From Dama dama (lineage: Eukaryota > Chordata > Mammalia > Artiodactyla > Cervidae): 64,000 nucleotides of DNA. Position numbers and translations under genes: made by a program. How positions within the stretch are numbered: position 1 is the stretch's first letter; every line of letters starts with the position of its first letter. Under the pieces are notes generated by a model. That model had not been told where the DNA came from and searched no databases. It saw nothing but the letters and a program-made list of their open reading frames with translations. Where the stretch lies: NCBI RefSeq assembly GCF_033118175.1, contig NC_083696.1, positions 36,379,001 through 36,443,000 on the forward strand, given 5' to 3'. Shown piece after piece: positions 22,050 to 31,967 of this stretch.

Positions 22050-22150
22050 CTTTGTAATACTCTTCATCCTCAATGTATCGGGAAAGGCCGAAGTCCCCCA
22101 GCTTCACACACTCAGGGGAGGCCACCAGGATGTTCCGGACAGCGATGTCC
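22050..22150 (-). CDS. PTK2B: PTK2B exon (catalytic loop, DFG, activation loop Y579/Y580; residues 548-581)
   Basis: 101 nt: one base completes R548, then DIAVRNILVASPECVKLGDF, GLSRYIEDEEYYK. The HRD aspartate D549, N554 and DFG D567 are all present. The activation-loop pair Y579/Y580, phosphorylated by SRC, is intact. Human has EDEDYYK where this has EDEEYYK. The acceptor is CTTCCAG and the donor AAG|GTGAGG. Confidence 0.97.
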
Positions 22151-23112
22151 CTGGAAGGAGGCAAAGACCAGGGTGAGGTGGTTCATAATACTTCAGGGGG
22201 ACAGACAGATGGACAGATGGACAGAGAGGCAGAGGAGAAGAGAGCTTCAGGGCCCCAGCCTCCGGAGGAGAATCAAGCAGCTTCTGTGGGTCAGCCCTTC
22301 CTGGCCCCACAACTCGTCTTGCTGGAACTTGGCTCAGGCAGGAGCCTTGGCTGCTCTTCCCTGCTGCTCACACGCCCTGGTTGCCTCCCTCTATCTCGCT
22401 GCTGAGCCCCATCACCCATCCCTTCTCATGCATCTCCACCTCCAAGCCTGTCTTGTGTTCCCTGTATTTGCTCCAGTCACTGCATGTATTGTCCCCTCTG
22501 CTGGGGATGCCGTCACCCTGCTGACACTTCAGGGAGGAAGCCCGACCACTTTCCTGATCACAATTAACCTCTCCTTGGTCTGCGACCCCACAGCTGCTCA
22601 CAGCTCACTTCCAGGGGGCACTGGGAGAGCCAGGACCCCCTAAAGGCTACACGCCCCTGAGCCGTGGCGCAGAGTCCTCAGGAACCCCTGGTATGGAGAG
22701 GAGAGAGGGGCAGGAGCTGGAGGAACACAGGTGGCAGCTGGCAGGTGAGAGGCGCAGCCCAGAACTGAGTCTCACCCCCCCACTTCCATCCCCACCCTCA
22801 CTGACTCAGTCATCTTGAATCCCCACATCACTTCTAACCCCAAACTGGCTATCTCTTGCTTCTCCCAGGCAGGTTCTGCACCCCACTGTTTGTCTTTGTT
22901 ATTGAAAAGATGACTTCAAAGCCTGACAATAACGACACACAAGGATGCAAATCTATTATATCACTTTGCCCCATGATTATTCTCCCTAGAAGATGCTAGA
23001 AGATGAGCTTTAAAAGGAAAAGTTTGTTTCTGTTTGTTTTGATTGTGACTTAATCCCAGAGTTTAGGACACTGCCTGGAGGCCCACAGGAAGAGTTCCAT
23101 CATGTTTGCTGC

Positions 23113-23316
23113 ACGAGTGAGTGAATGAGTGAGTGGATGAATATTCACGAGTGAGTGAATGAATGAGGGGGTGAATATTCATGAGTGAGTGAATGAGTGA
23201 GTGGATGAATATTCACAAGTGAGTGAATGAATGAGGGGATGAATATTCACGAGTGAGTGAATGAATAAGTGGATGAATATTCACGAGTGAGTGAATGAAT
23301 GAGGGGATGAATATTC
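23113..23316. repeat. 34-bp minisatellite, six copies, alternating two subtypes
   Basis: Six contiguous 34-bp units start at 23113, 23147, 23181, 23215, 23249 and 23283. Each runs ACGAGTGAGTGAATGA to GATGAATATTC with few changes. Units 2, 4 and 6 carry GAATGAGGG, while 1 and 3 carry GAGTGAGTGG and 5 GAATAAGTGG. The true higher-order period is therefore about 68 bp. No length change is seen between copies. Confidence 0.95.
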
Positions 23317-23397
23317 ACATCCCCCAACGTCACTGTGCATAGTGTCACCCACATGGCCCCATATCTGAGCGGGATGGCGTTGGACTGAAGAATTCAC

Positions 23398-24534
23398 CTG
23401 TTCACCCCAGGGCTTTGAGCTGGATCATAAAAAAAGCAAGAGAGTTCCAGAAGAACATCTACTTCTTTGTTGACTACACCAAAGCCTTTGACTGCGTGGA
23501 TCACAACAAACTGTGGAAAATTCTTAAAGAGATGGGAATACCAGACCACCTTACCTGCCTCCTGAGAAACCTGTATACAGGTCAAGAAGCAACAGTTAGA
23601 ACCCAACATGGAACAACGGGCTGGTTCCAAATTGGGAAAGGAGTACGTCAAGGCTGTATATTTTCACCTGCTTATTTAAATTATATGCAGAGTACATTAT
23701 GCAAAATGCTGGGCTGGATGAAGCACAAGCTGGAATCAAGATTGCGGAGAGAAATATCAATAACCCTCAGTTATGCAGATGACATCACCCTTATGGCAGA
23801 AAGTGAAGAACTAAAGAGCCTCTTGATGAAAGTGAAAGAGTTGGCTTAAAAGTGAACATTCAAAAAATGAAGATCATGGCATCCGGTCCCATCACTTCAT
23901 GGCAAATAGATGGGGAAACAATGGAAACAGTGACAGACTGTTTTCTTGGGCTACAAAATCACTGCAGGTGGTGACTGCAGCCGTGAAATTAAAAGACGCT
24001 TGCTCCTTGAAAGAAAAGCTATGACCAACCTAGACAGAATATTAAAAAGCAGAGACATTACTTTGCCAACAAAGGTCCATCTAGTCAAAGCTATGGTTTT
24101 TCCAGTAGTCATGTATGGTTCTGAGAGCTGGACCATAAAGAGAGTTGAGCACTGAACAATTGATGCTTTTGAACTGTGGTGTTGGAGAAGACTCTTAAAA
24201 GTCCCTTGGACTGCAAGAAGATCAAATCAGTCAATCCTAAAGGAATTCAGTCCTGAACATTAATTGGAAGGACTGATGCTGAAAATGAAACTCTGATACT
24301 TTGGCCACCTGATGTGAAGAACTGACTCACTGGAAAAGACCCTGATGCTGGGAAAGATGGAAAGCAGGAGAAGAGGATGGCAGAGGATGAGATGGTTGGA
24401 TGGCATTACCGACTCAATGGACATAAGTTTGAGCAAGCTCCAGGAGATGGTGATGGACAGGGAAGCCTGGTGTGCTACAGTCCATGGGGTCACAAAGAGT
24501 TGGACACAACTGAGCAACTGAACTGAACTGAACT
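23398..24534 (+). mobile_element. BovB LINE, 3' 1.1 kb with reverse transcriptase remnant
   Basis: An open stretch at 23415-23849 encodes BovB RT text: FFVDYTKAFDCVDHNKLWKI, RQGCIFSPAYLN, then SYADDITLMAES with the YADD catalytic box. After 23849 the frame is broken. A second piece at 23946-24155 (DCSREIKRRLLLERK, MVFPVVMYGSESW) follows. It ends with the BovB 3' terminus GAACTGAACTGAACT. It is a dead 5'-truncated copy on the strand opposite PTK2B. Internal joining near 23410 suggests a deletion too. Confidence 0.93.
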
Positions 24535-25036
24535 CTGTCTCCTCCAGAGGATCATATCCCCCATGATGGGGACCTCCCTTCAGGGAAGGGGACAAAGCCG
24601 GGTGGAGAAGGGACCAGCGCCACAGTCAGACAGAGGATTGGACTTGGCAGCTTGGAGGTGTCAGGGACCAGGGCAGTGCCACTCACTTGGGCTGGAAGGC
24701 CTGGGACCCCAGGATTGTCCTAGTGCTGCCAGAACCCATTCTCTCCTGCTAGGCTGGGTGCCACCAAATGGAAATGCCAGAGAACAAGTGAGCGGCAAGC
24801 AGGTAAGTGATTTCCTGCACCCACAGGGATGCGGGCTACTGAGTTACAGGCAGACACCCCCGATTTCAGATTGCCTTTTCCTAGCAATCCTGGGAGGGAC
24901 CTCCGGCTGTTGTACTTTTAGAGGAGGACATGGGTCCCAAGAAGGTGCTCAAGCCCCGCTAAGTGGGACCAAAGCCAGGCCTTCAACCCTGGTCTGTGCG
25001 TGACCCCACCTTCTCCAGGCCCCTCCCCAGCCCCAC

Positions 25037-25152
25037 CTGTGGACACAGTTGATGCTCTCCAGGTAGGCCATGGCCTTGCAGATCTGCAGTGCGTAGAGGA
25101 CAAGAGTGAGCACCTTCAGGATGTTCTTGTTTCGCTCCAGGTAGTGGCCCAG
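25037..25152 (-). CDS. PTK2B: PTK2B exon (kinase, helices D-E; residues 510-547)
   Basis: 38 codons plus two bases: LGHYLERNKNILKVLTLVLY, ALQICKAMAYLESINCVH, then AG of R548. It forms helices D and E and leads to the HRD motif completed by the next exon. The acceptor is TTCCTGCAG and the donor CAG|GTGGGG (weaker). Human has NSLKV where this has NILKV. Confidence 0.95.
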
Positions 25153-25400
25153 CTGCAGGAAAGGGAAGGTGCCCTGAGGATTCGGCCCAGCCTGGGCATG
25201 GAGCTGGGGCTGGGGGAGGGCACACCCAAGATGGCAGCAGAAACTGGCAACTTCCTCTCCAAACAGCCTTGGGGCTGTTTCAGCCAGGAGTTAAGGGCCC
25301 CTGGCTCCGAATGCATCCTCCCTGGCCGCCCCCTCCCCAGGTGTTGCTCCACTGCAATCCAGCTATCATCACAGGGGTCCTCCTTGACCCTCCAGCTCAC

Positions 25401-25501
25401 CTCCCCATAGGGGTACAGTTCCATGATGATCCAGGTGGGCTCCTCTTCGATGATGCCGATCAGCTTCACGATGTGTGGGTGGTCCAGGTTCCTCATGATC
25501 A
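25401..25501 (-). CDS. PTK2B: PTK2B exon (kinase, beta4-beta5 and hinge; residues 476-509)
   Basis: 101 nt: TG completes V476, then IMRNLDHPHIVKLIGIIEEE, PTWIIMELYPYGE. It includes the gatekeeper/hinge stretch (IIMELYPYGE) that contacts ATP. The acceptor is CACTTGCAG and the donor GAG|GTGAGC. A telomere-like array begins about 18 nt upstream of this acceptor. Confidence 0.96.
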
Positions 25502-25519
25502 CTGCAAGTGGGAGTGACA

Positions 25520-25919
25520 GGGTTAGGTTTAGGAGTTAGGTTTAGGGTTAGGGCAGAGTTAGGGGTTAGGTGTTATGGTTAGTGGTTAGGTGTTAGGGTT
25601 AGGGATTAGTGTTAGGAGCTAGGGATTAGGAGTTATGGTTAGGGTTTAGGGGTTAGGGATTAGGGTTGGGATGAGGTATTAAAGTTCGGGGTTAGGAGTT
25701 AGGTTTAGGGTTAGGGGTTGGGATTAGGTTTAGGGGTTAGGGTTAGCATTTAGGGTTATGGTTAGGGATTAGGGTTAGGGTTTGGACTAGTGTTTAGGTT
25801 TAGGGTTAGGGTAGGATTAGCTGTTAGGGTTCTGGTTACTTGTTACGGTTAGCGGTTAGGTGTTAGGGTTAGGGTGAAGTGTTTGGTTTAGGGGCTAGGG
25901 ACTAGGGGTTAGGGGTTAA
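25520..25919. repeat. Degenerate telomere-like (TTAGGG/CCCTAA) array
   Basis: About 400 bp of variant TTAGGG units on the + strand: GGTTAGG, TTTAGGG, GTTAGGG, GATTAGG, GTTATGG. Spacing is irregular and there are no long perfect runs. In the PTK2B transcript it reads as CCCTAA-type repeats, ending only about 18 nt before the acceptor of exon 25401-25501. It could be a relic of an interstitial telomeric sequence or a local expansion; degeneracy suggests age. Confidence 0.93.
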
Positions 25920-26142
25920 AGATAGGTGCTCCAGTGCCTCCAAGGTCTAAAGCAAGAATCAAACTCTGCTGGCTGGACCCTAAGCCAGGGGTGCATCCTG
26001 TTCCCCCTGTGGATGTCAGCTCTGTCCATTGTCTCCCCGACCTCCACTGCAGATGCTTCGATCCCTTTCCGCCTCCCGGTCTGCATAGTCTCCGGGCTTT
26101 TTTTCCAGCCCCGGTGCTGGTTTTTCCCCAGGGGACACCTAC

Positions 26143-26227
26143 CTGCCTCACTCATGAACTTCTCCTTGTTATCCAGAGTGCAGTCTTTCTTACAGGTCTT
26201 CACAGCCACATTGATCACCTCCCCTTT
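26143..26227 (-). CDS. PTK2B: PTK2B exon (kinase N-lobe, catalytic lysine K457; residues 448-475)
   Basis: 28 codons plus one base: KGEVINVAVKTCKKDCTLDN, KEKFMSEA. The VAVK lysine is residue 457, the ATP-positioning lysine. The helix C glutamate is E474 (SEA). The acceptor is CGTTGCAG and the donor CAG|GTAGGT. Confidence 0.96.
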
Positions 26228-26943
26228 CTGCAACGACAGTGTGTCCAGGATCCTCAGTCCTGCCCAGAGCTCCCCACCCCGGTGTCCCCAGGAGACAGGC
26301 AACGTCTGGGTCTCTGCAAAGCCTGCACTTCCTATCTCTTCCCCTCCTCTCCTCCACACCCCCTTCCTCCTGATCAGGGTACGTTTGGACTGGAGGAACG
26401 TTGAAGATCAGATCCCTTGAGGCACTGGCTGTCCATGTGAGGACACGGAGGCTGGGGGTCCATGTGACCTGCCCAAAGTCAGCGGGTGTGTGCAAGTCAC
26501 ATGCAAGGCCATCATTGGACATGGCGTCCAGGTCTTTTTCTCTTTATTGTTGGTTTTTACAATTTTGCCTTTTCCCCAGGCCTGGTTGAAGAACAAACAC
26601 AAAGGCAGACTTGTCCAGCCCCATTGGCGGCCTTGGAGCCCACCTTCCCTTTCTCACAACGGCTTCACACGGCGTTTCCCCCTTCACATTCTCCCATAAG
26701 TGTCAGTCCCCACTGCCGGCCCCGACCCATGCCCCATGGCTGTTGCCCCTCTTCCGATGCCTGCTATTGCTGCCTTCCTGGGAAATGACTCTTGTTTTCA
26801 TCACTCCCTGTGTATTTCATAAACGCTGCAAAGGCCAAATGCGTGAAGCTCCACGCACCAGGGCACACCCTCCCCCAGCACTAGAGTATTTGAGCTCCTT
26901 TCTCTGTCTACCAAAGAGCAGAACTTGGGTATCACGAACTCAC
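26228..26943 (-). other. PTK2B: PTK2B intron, nothing recognised
   Basis: 0.7 kb of unique sequence with no repeat I recognise. Several moderate open frames on both strands show no family features. Confidence 0.7.
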
Positions 26944-27041
26944 GTGATTTGTGTAGACACCTTCATAGACCTCCCCAAAAAAGCCTTCACCGAGAATACG
27001 ATTCAGGACCACATCTTCCCGGGTGATGCCATACTGTGGGC
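26944..27041 (-). CDS. PTK2B: PTK2B exon (kinase glycine-rich loop; residues 415-447)
   Basis: 98 nt: GC completes G415, then PQYGITREDVVLNRILGEGF, FGEVYEGVYTNH. The nucleotide-binding loop GEGFFGEV is intact (432-439). The acceptor is CTGTGCAG and the donor CAC|GTGAGT (C at -1, sub-optimal). Human has GIARED where this has GITRED. Confidence 0.96.
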
Positions 27042-27555
27042 CTGCACAGGTGATAGAGCAGACAGTCCTGGGGCACATAAACTGGTTGGCAGCCCCTGGG
27101 AATCCAAGAATCTACATCCCTGGGGATGCTGAGGGCCCACATCCCTGGGATTCTGAGTATCCAGAGGCTCTAACACTGGGCTCTGCCCCCTCCTGCCCAG
27201 GTGTAACCAGACCTCCCCCACCAACACCTCGGCCAGGAAGCAGGGGCTAGGCTGGGAAAGGGGGTCTAGAAGGTTCCATTGTCTCAGACTTGGGAAAGCT
27301 GAGTCCCATGTCCACGCGCTTAGCACACCCCTCCACCACAGACACACCAAAGGTCAATGGTGATGGGATAAAAACAACGATCTCTGCTTTGAAATCACAG
27401 ATGCCTCACTCAGCTGTGTCCCTGGCTGAGACACACATGGAAGATGACACAGGAAGGAAAGAAAGTCCCCCTGTGATGTCACATGTGTCCCCAGATGTCA
27501 CTTCCCATGGCCCTGGCGGTGGTTGACATGGGGTGGGGAGCAGTCAGGGATCTAC
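27042..27555 (-). other. PTK2B: PTK2B intron, nothing recognised
   Basis: 0.5 kb of unique sequence between the Y402 exon and the glycine-loop exon. No repeats or RNA features seen. Confidence 0.7.
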
Positions 27556-27606
27556 CTCCTGATCTTCGCAGGGTCTCGTCGGGGATCTCAGCATAGATGT
27601 CTGATT
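27556..27606 (-). CDS. PTK2B: PTK2B exon (autophosphorylation site Y402; residues 398-414)
   Basis: 51 nt: AA completes E398, then SDIYAEIPDETLRRSG and one base. Y402 in DIYAEIPD is the PYK2 autophosphorylation site that recruits the SRC SH2 domain. The acceptor is CATTTCAG and the donor GAG|GTAGAT. Human reads LRRPGG where this has LRRSGG. Confidence 0.96.
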
Positions 27607-27952
27607 CTGAAATGACAGGAGGACACCCCATGGGCAAGATGCCTTGGTGGGGGGTACCACCAGGAAGCAACTGTGAGACCCCCTCCTGCCCCGCCCACCA
27701 CAGGTCAGTGGAACTAAGCTGACATCACTGGGAGGGGCGTGGGGAGGAGCCAGGGGAGAACGGGTTTCCATCCCAGGTATCTGGGTGGCCACAGGGTCCT
27801 GGGTCCTCGGCCTGAATCCCTCCTTGCTGCTGCCTGGCTATAATTTAGGGCAAGTTGGTTCATCTCCTTTAATCTGCTTTCCTTTCTGTGAAATGACTAT
27901 TTCTGGGGAATGTAAATATTAAAGAAAACAATACCGATTATGTATTTAACAC

Positions 27953-28315
27953 TGTCATGAACTGAATGCTTGTGTCCCCTCAAATGCATATGTTGAAACC
28001 CTGACCCCAGGGGTGGTGGTGGTGTTGGAAGGGGTCTTTGGGAGGTGATTAGGGTTAGATGAGGTCATGAGGGTGGGGCCCCCACGGTGGGATGAATGTC
28101 CTTAGAAGAAGAGAGACCAGAGCTCTCCATCTGTCCAGCACCTGAGGACACAGAGAAGGTGGCCGTCTGCAAGCCGGGAAGAGAGCCCTCACCAGGGCCC
28201 CAGCACACTGGCACCCTGATCTTGGACTTCCACCTCCAGAGCTGTCAGAAATCAATGTCTGTTGTTTAAGCCCCCCAGTCTGTGGCTTTTTATGAAGCCT
28301 GAGCTGACCAAGACA
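27953..28315 (+). mobile_element. MLT1 solo LTR
   Basis: TGTCATGAACTGAATGCTTG start, CATATGTTGAAACCCTGACC, CTTGATCT-like and GTTGTTTAAGCCCCCCAGTC, ending GAGCTGACCAAGACA. It is near full length, about 363 bp, MLT1A/B-like, and antisense to PTK2B. Confidence 0.85.
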
Positions 28316-28350
28316 AACATGGTGCTCGTACTAGCTGCCTAATACATGTT

Positions 28351-28573
28351 CGCGCTCACACTCAGTTTAGCAGTCGTGCCCAACTCTTTTCAACCCCACG
28401 GACTGTAGCCCACCAGGCTCCTCTGGCCATGGGATTCTCCAGGCAAGAATATTGGAGTGGATTGCAGTTTCCTTCTCCAGCGATCTTCCCTACCCAGTGA
28501 TTGAACCTAAGTCTCTTGTGTCTCTTGCATCAACAGGTCAGTTCTTTACCACTGAGACCCAAGGGAAGCCCCG
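28351..28573 (-). mobile_element. Bov-tA SINE with target duplication
   Basis: Flanked by CTAATACATGTT (28339-28350) and CCAATACATGTT (about 28575-28586). The body runs CAGTCGTGCCCAACTC to CCAAGGGAAGCC. Confidence 0.92.
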
Positions 28574-28734
28574 CCCAATACATGTTAGCTATTATGATAT
28601 TTTTAGCTGTCACTGAACAGTCATAGGGGAAATTCACTTTTCTGTAACTTTGAGAGAATCCTTCGGGATGCCACAAGAGCAGGCAGAAGGGAGGCTCTGG
28701 GTGCGGGCAGAGGACAGCAGGTGGGGAGGCTTAC

Positions 28735-28781
28735 CTATGCTGCAGCTTTCTGAAAGGTGGGGCCGCCGAGCCTCCAGATTT
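28735..28781 (-). CDS. PTK2B: PTK2B exon (FERM-kinase linker; residues 382-397)
   Basis: 47 nt: one base completes L382, then NLEARRPHLSESCSI and one base of E398. It is a short linker exon of basic and serine-rich residues before Y402. The acceptor is CTCCTGTAG (TAG) and the donor TAG|GTAAGC. Confidence 0.94.
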
Positions 28782-28935
28782 CTACAGGAGGAGAGGACAG
28801 GGCAGGAGACCAGTGAGCTCAGAGCCTGGCAGTGCCCACCCAGGGCAGCCTCATCCCCCCACCCTCCCACCCTGCCTGTTCTGATGGCGCTAAGCTAGGA
28901 GCATGGCCCAGGCCACCAGGAGACAGGAGGGAGGT

Positions 28936-29141
28936 TTGCTTGCTAAGTCGTTTCAGTCGTGTCCGACTCTGGGATCTTATGGACTGTAGCCTGCCAGGCT
29001 CCTCTGTCCATGGGATTCTTCAGGCAAGAGTACTGGAGTGGGTTGCCATGCCCTTCTCCAGAGGATCTTCCCCACCCAGGGATTGAACCCATGTCTCTTA
29101 CACTGGCAGGCAGGTTCTTTACCACTAGCCCCACCTAAGGG
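28936..29141 (-). mobile_element. Bov-tA SINE
   Basis: TGCTAAGTCGTTTCAGTCGT to TTTACCACTAGCCCCACC. It is a reverse copy in a 0.6-kb intron. Confidence 0.92.
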
Positions 29142-29404
29142 GACAGCAGCAATCCCCCCCACCTCCCCCGCCCAAGATGGTGCCAGGAGGCTTTAGGGCA
29201 CAGGAATAACCCCGCACGAATTTACTGGGAGAAATTTACTGGTGAAAAATAACCACTTGTGAAATGCTGGAATTCCAGCATTTTCTCCTGGGGGCCAGAA
29301 ACTGGAAACCGTGGCGGGGGAGGCCCCCGTTCGGTCTGCCTTTGTTAGGAAGGCCCCGGCTGAGGGCAGGGCCGGTTCTCCGCCTTGCGGTTGGTTGTAC
29401 TCAC

Positions 29405-29444
29405 AGCGTGGGGATCTGGGGCAGACTGTTCCGCTTCTCAGCAT
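29405..29444 (-). CDS. PTK2B: PTK2B 40-nt exon (FERM-kinase linker; residues 369-381)
   Basis: AT completes D369, then AEKRNSLPQIPT and two bases of L382. The acceptor is CTCCCCAG. The donor ACGCT|GTGAGT has T at -1 but an otherwise ideal GTGAGT. Human reads EKRNSLPQIP here. Confidence 0.93.
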
Positions 29445-30006
29445 CTGGGGAGAGGAGAGAAAGAAGGGGAGCTGGAACCAGGGCCTCAGGGTCCCGGACG
29501 GATGACGGACCTCATTGCTTCTACCAGCCGACACGCGGGAGACCCCTCCCGCCACTCTATGGCCCCTGAGAGTCGGAGTGGAAGCTGGATAGGCAGTTGC
29601 CCTGAACTGGAATCCTTTTAGCAGAAGAAACTCTCAGACTTCCTCTGCCACTGTCACGCGTCCCAGCCTGACCCTTGCTTTCTGATTCCACCCCCAAACA
29701 GGACGGACCAGCCATGTTCTGGGAACAGCTTTGATCTTCCCAGGGCGACAAACATCTCTCCATCAGAATTTGCCCCCCGCACCCCGCGCCACCCTCGGTC
29801 AGCGGGGCCAGGGCTTTAGCCAAGGATCTGGGATGGGGTCACAGGGAGTGTCCGGCAGGGCTGGGTGAGCTCCTCCCCACACTTCCAAAGGCTCTTCATT
29901 CACATATCCGCCAACGGTTTAGCTTCTCCTGCTCCTCCCCGGAGGCTTGGCTCGGGTATGCCACCCACTGCCTGCTGGGCCAGGTTACCTTCAAGTGGAA
30001 ACACAC
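29445..30006 (-). other. PTK2B: PTK2B intron with a second in-frame donor
   Basis: 0.56 kb, unique sequence. Its first 18 nt in transcript order (29989-30006) lie between the assigned donor and a second GT (GAAG|GTAACC). See findings. Confidence 0.7.
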
Positions 30007-30124
30007 CTTTCTTGGCTCGAATGATGAGAGAGCCGTTGTGCTCTCCTTGCAGCCGGCAGTAACCATCTACGAGGTCAGCCATGTTCTCGGCCTCTGCCAG
30101 AGAGGAGGTTTTGATGGACAAGGA
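30007..30124 (-). CDS. PTK2B: PTK2B exon (end of FERM F3 lobe; residues 330-368)
   Basis: 39 codons plus one base: SLSIKTSSLAEAENMADLVD, GYCRLQGEHNGSLIIRAKK. It forms the last strand and C-terminal helix of the PH-like F3 lobe (AENMADLVDGYCRL). The acceptor is TTCCCTGCAG and the assigned donor AAAG|GTGTGT, the non-consensus member of this gene's donors. An alternative 18 nt downstream would add GVFPLE in frame. Confidence 0.93.
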
Positions 30125-30772
30125 CTGCAGGGAAGAGACCAGCCAAGGATGAGACCCCAGAGCCTTGGCTAGAGTCAACCCCACGGGACTGCAGGACTCC
30201 TAACCAGGGCCTGCCTGGACTCCACCAGCTCTTCTGGGGCTCGGCTTGCATTCCCCATTGCCACCAGGGGGCGCTCTCGTCACCCCGCCCAACTGACCTT
30301 ACACTCCAGGAAGGGAATTCCTTTTTCTAGCCACTGAGTGTATAGCACATGCCTTGTATGCTTGAGCAGAAATGGAAAGAAGGGAAGAGGGAGGGAGTGG
30401 GGCAGAGCACACGTGGATGAAAGGACAGGCATACACCTGTTTGTGGTCTGAGGTCTCTCTCATTCTCCCACCTACAACAAGCCCTGGGTCCCCAAGGCGT
30501 TGGTTCTGAGTCACTGTTACTTGTTCACAGTTAGACCTCTGATCTGGACCTTGATTTCTGGTCACTTTACTCCGGCCCTCCCCCAAACTTCCTACAACGT
30601 CTTTCTTGCAATTTTTAACAACAGTTAAAAATGTACTTTTCCTTAGTTTGACATCATTCTGCTACCTGGTCTAAGAAATAGGTGCCCTTTACTTAACAAG
30701 ATCTCAGCAGCTAGGGAAGCCCTAGCCAGGATGGCCTGAGCAGGCATGCCCAATGTTCTCAGAGATGCTCAC
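30125..30772 (-). other. PTK2B: PTK2B intron, nothing recognised
   Basis: 0.65 kb with no repeat recognised. Confidence 0.7.
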
Positions 30773-30874
30773 CTGTGGAGCGCCTTCGATGCCCAGCTGC
30801 AGTACCGCCTGGCCTTCCTCCAGAGGGAGGCACCTGATGGACTTGATCTGCTTGAACTCGGCCAGGCAGGTGGG
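30773..30874 (-). CDS. PTK2B: PTK2B exon (FERM F3; residues 296-329)
   Basis: 34 codons, phase 0 at both ends: PTCLAEFKQIKSIRCLPLEE, GQAVLQLGIEGAPQ. These are F3 beta strands (FKQIKSIRC). The acceptor is TCCCACAG and the donor CAG|GTGAGC. Human reads FKQIRSIRC. Confidence 0.96.
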
Positions 30875-31485
30875 CTGTGGGAAAGGAGCGGTTCCTTCAG
30901 ACCACCCCATTCTTGGGATTGGGCCAGGAGGATTGATCAGTATGGGGTGGGGGTGGGGAGCGAGGAAGAACTAGGCATTGGAGTCTCTCGGCAGGGATGA
31001 AGAGGGAATCAAAGACTATTCAGGTTAGAAGGATCACCTAGCCCAAGCCCCTTGCAGAAGGAAAAATGAGCCTGGAAAGAGTCAGGGTTTGCCATAGTCA
31101 TGCCAAGCTGCTGGTAGGGCCAGGGCTGGACCTCGTTCTTCTGACTCCCAGGGACATGATAGCCCCATATGCCATTGAAAAAGCAACTACTATTGCCAGA
31201 AGAGCAACAGTAGTACCCTTTCCTCTTCCCCTCCCACACCTTAACCACACCTGTCTCCAGCCCCTCTGTGCCAGGGACAGTCCCAGGGATGTAGAGACCC
31301 ACGCTCCCCATGCCGTTATCCCAAATAGCCTCCCCACAGCTGCTGATACCAAGAGCCTCTCTGCTGTCAGCAATGGGGCGGAAGAACTGATGGGACAGGC
31401 CAGGATGGGAGGCAGCCAAAAGGGGAAGCACGCTCTGCCTGGAGCTGGGTGGGGCCTGCCCCCTCCCTACCCCATCGCTCTCTAC
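30875..31485 (-). other. PTK2B: PTK2B intron, nothing recognised
   Basis: 0.6 kb of unique sequence. A long + strand open frame crossing it (31066-31623) has no family features and overlaps the next exon antisense. Confidence 0.7.
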
Positions 31486-31560
31486 CTTTGCATCTTGACT
31501 TGTCAGCTGGCGGATGCCCTTAGGGCCGATGACCAGGTCCACAGTGATGTTCCATCCTTG
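31486..31560 (-). CDS. PTK2B: PTK2B exon (FERM F3; residues 271-295)
   Basis: 25 codons, phase 0 at both ends: QGWNITVDLVIGPKGIRQLT, SQDAK. It forms the opening strands of F3, with the family signature WxxxVDLVIGP. The acceptor is GATTCCAG and the donor AAG|GTAGAG. Confidence 0.95.
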
Positions 31561-31967
31561 CTGGAATCAAAGGAGACGCAGGCTGTTGCCTCTGCTCTGC
31601 CCGCCCGTATTTCAGAGGCTTGAAAACAGCTCACTAGCTCGACACAAGCCATGTCTCCTGGGCCCTCCAGCTCCTTCCATCCTAACCTCCCACCATACAG
31701 ATCACCCCGCTCCCAACACTCTGCCAGCACTGCCCACCTCCTCCCAGAGTTGGAGCCAAGGTTTCAGCTCCCTTCCGCAAGCAAGTGGCTTAGCGTTAGT
31801 TGCATTTTCAGATACACTGGGGGAGGTCCTGGTGCTACAGAACCTACAAGCAGCAGGTTGGAGGGTTGTCTCAACCCCGACTCCCACCCTGAGTAGCCCT
31901 CGTGGCCTGCTCTCCTGAGAGGCTTGGGATTTGGGTCAGGGGGAGAATGAAGAGAGAGCGGCGTTAC
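31561..31967 (-). other. PTK2B: PTK2B intron, nothing recognised
   Basis: 0.4 kb with no repeat recognised. Confidence 0.7.

Larger units (their letters stand above)
22151..25036 (-). other. PTK2B: PTK2B intron within the kinase domain
   Basis: 2.9 kb. It holds a 34-bp minisatellite (23113-23316) and a 1.1-kb BovB 3' segment (23398-24534). In 22151-23112 and 24535-25036 I see only unique sequence. Confidence 0.85.

Noticed and set aside
23113..23316. CRISPR-like repeat array
   Set aside because: Units are contiguous with no spacers, and the DNA is mammalian; it is a minisatellite.
25520..25919. True chromosome end
   Set aside because: The array is degenerate, short and sits between two exons of PTK2B, so it is interstitial.
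31066..31623. 185-codon + strand open frame
   Set aside because: Covers an intron and the antisense of a FERM exon; no domain or start context.
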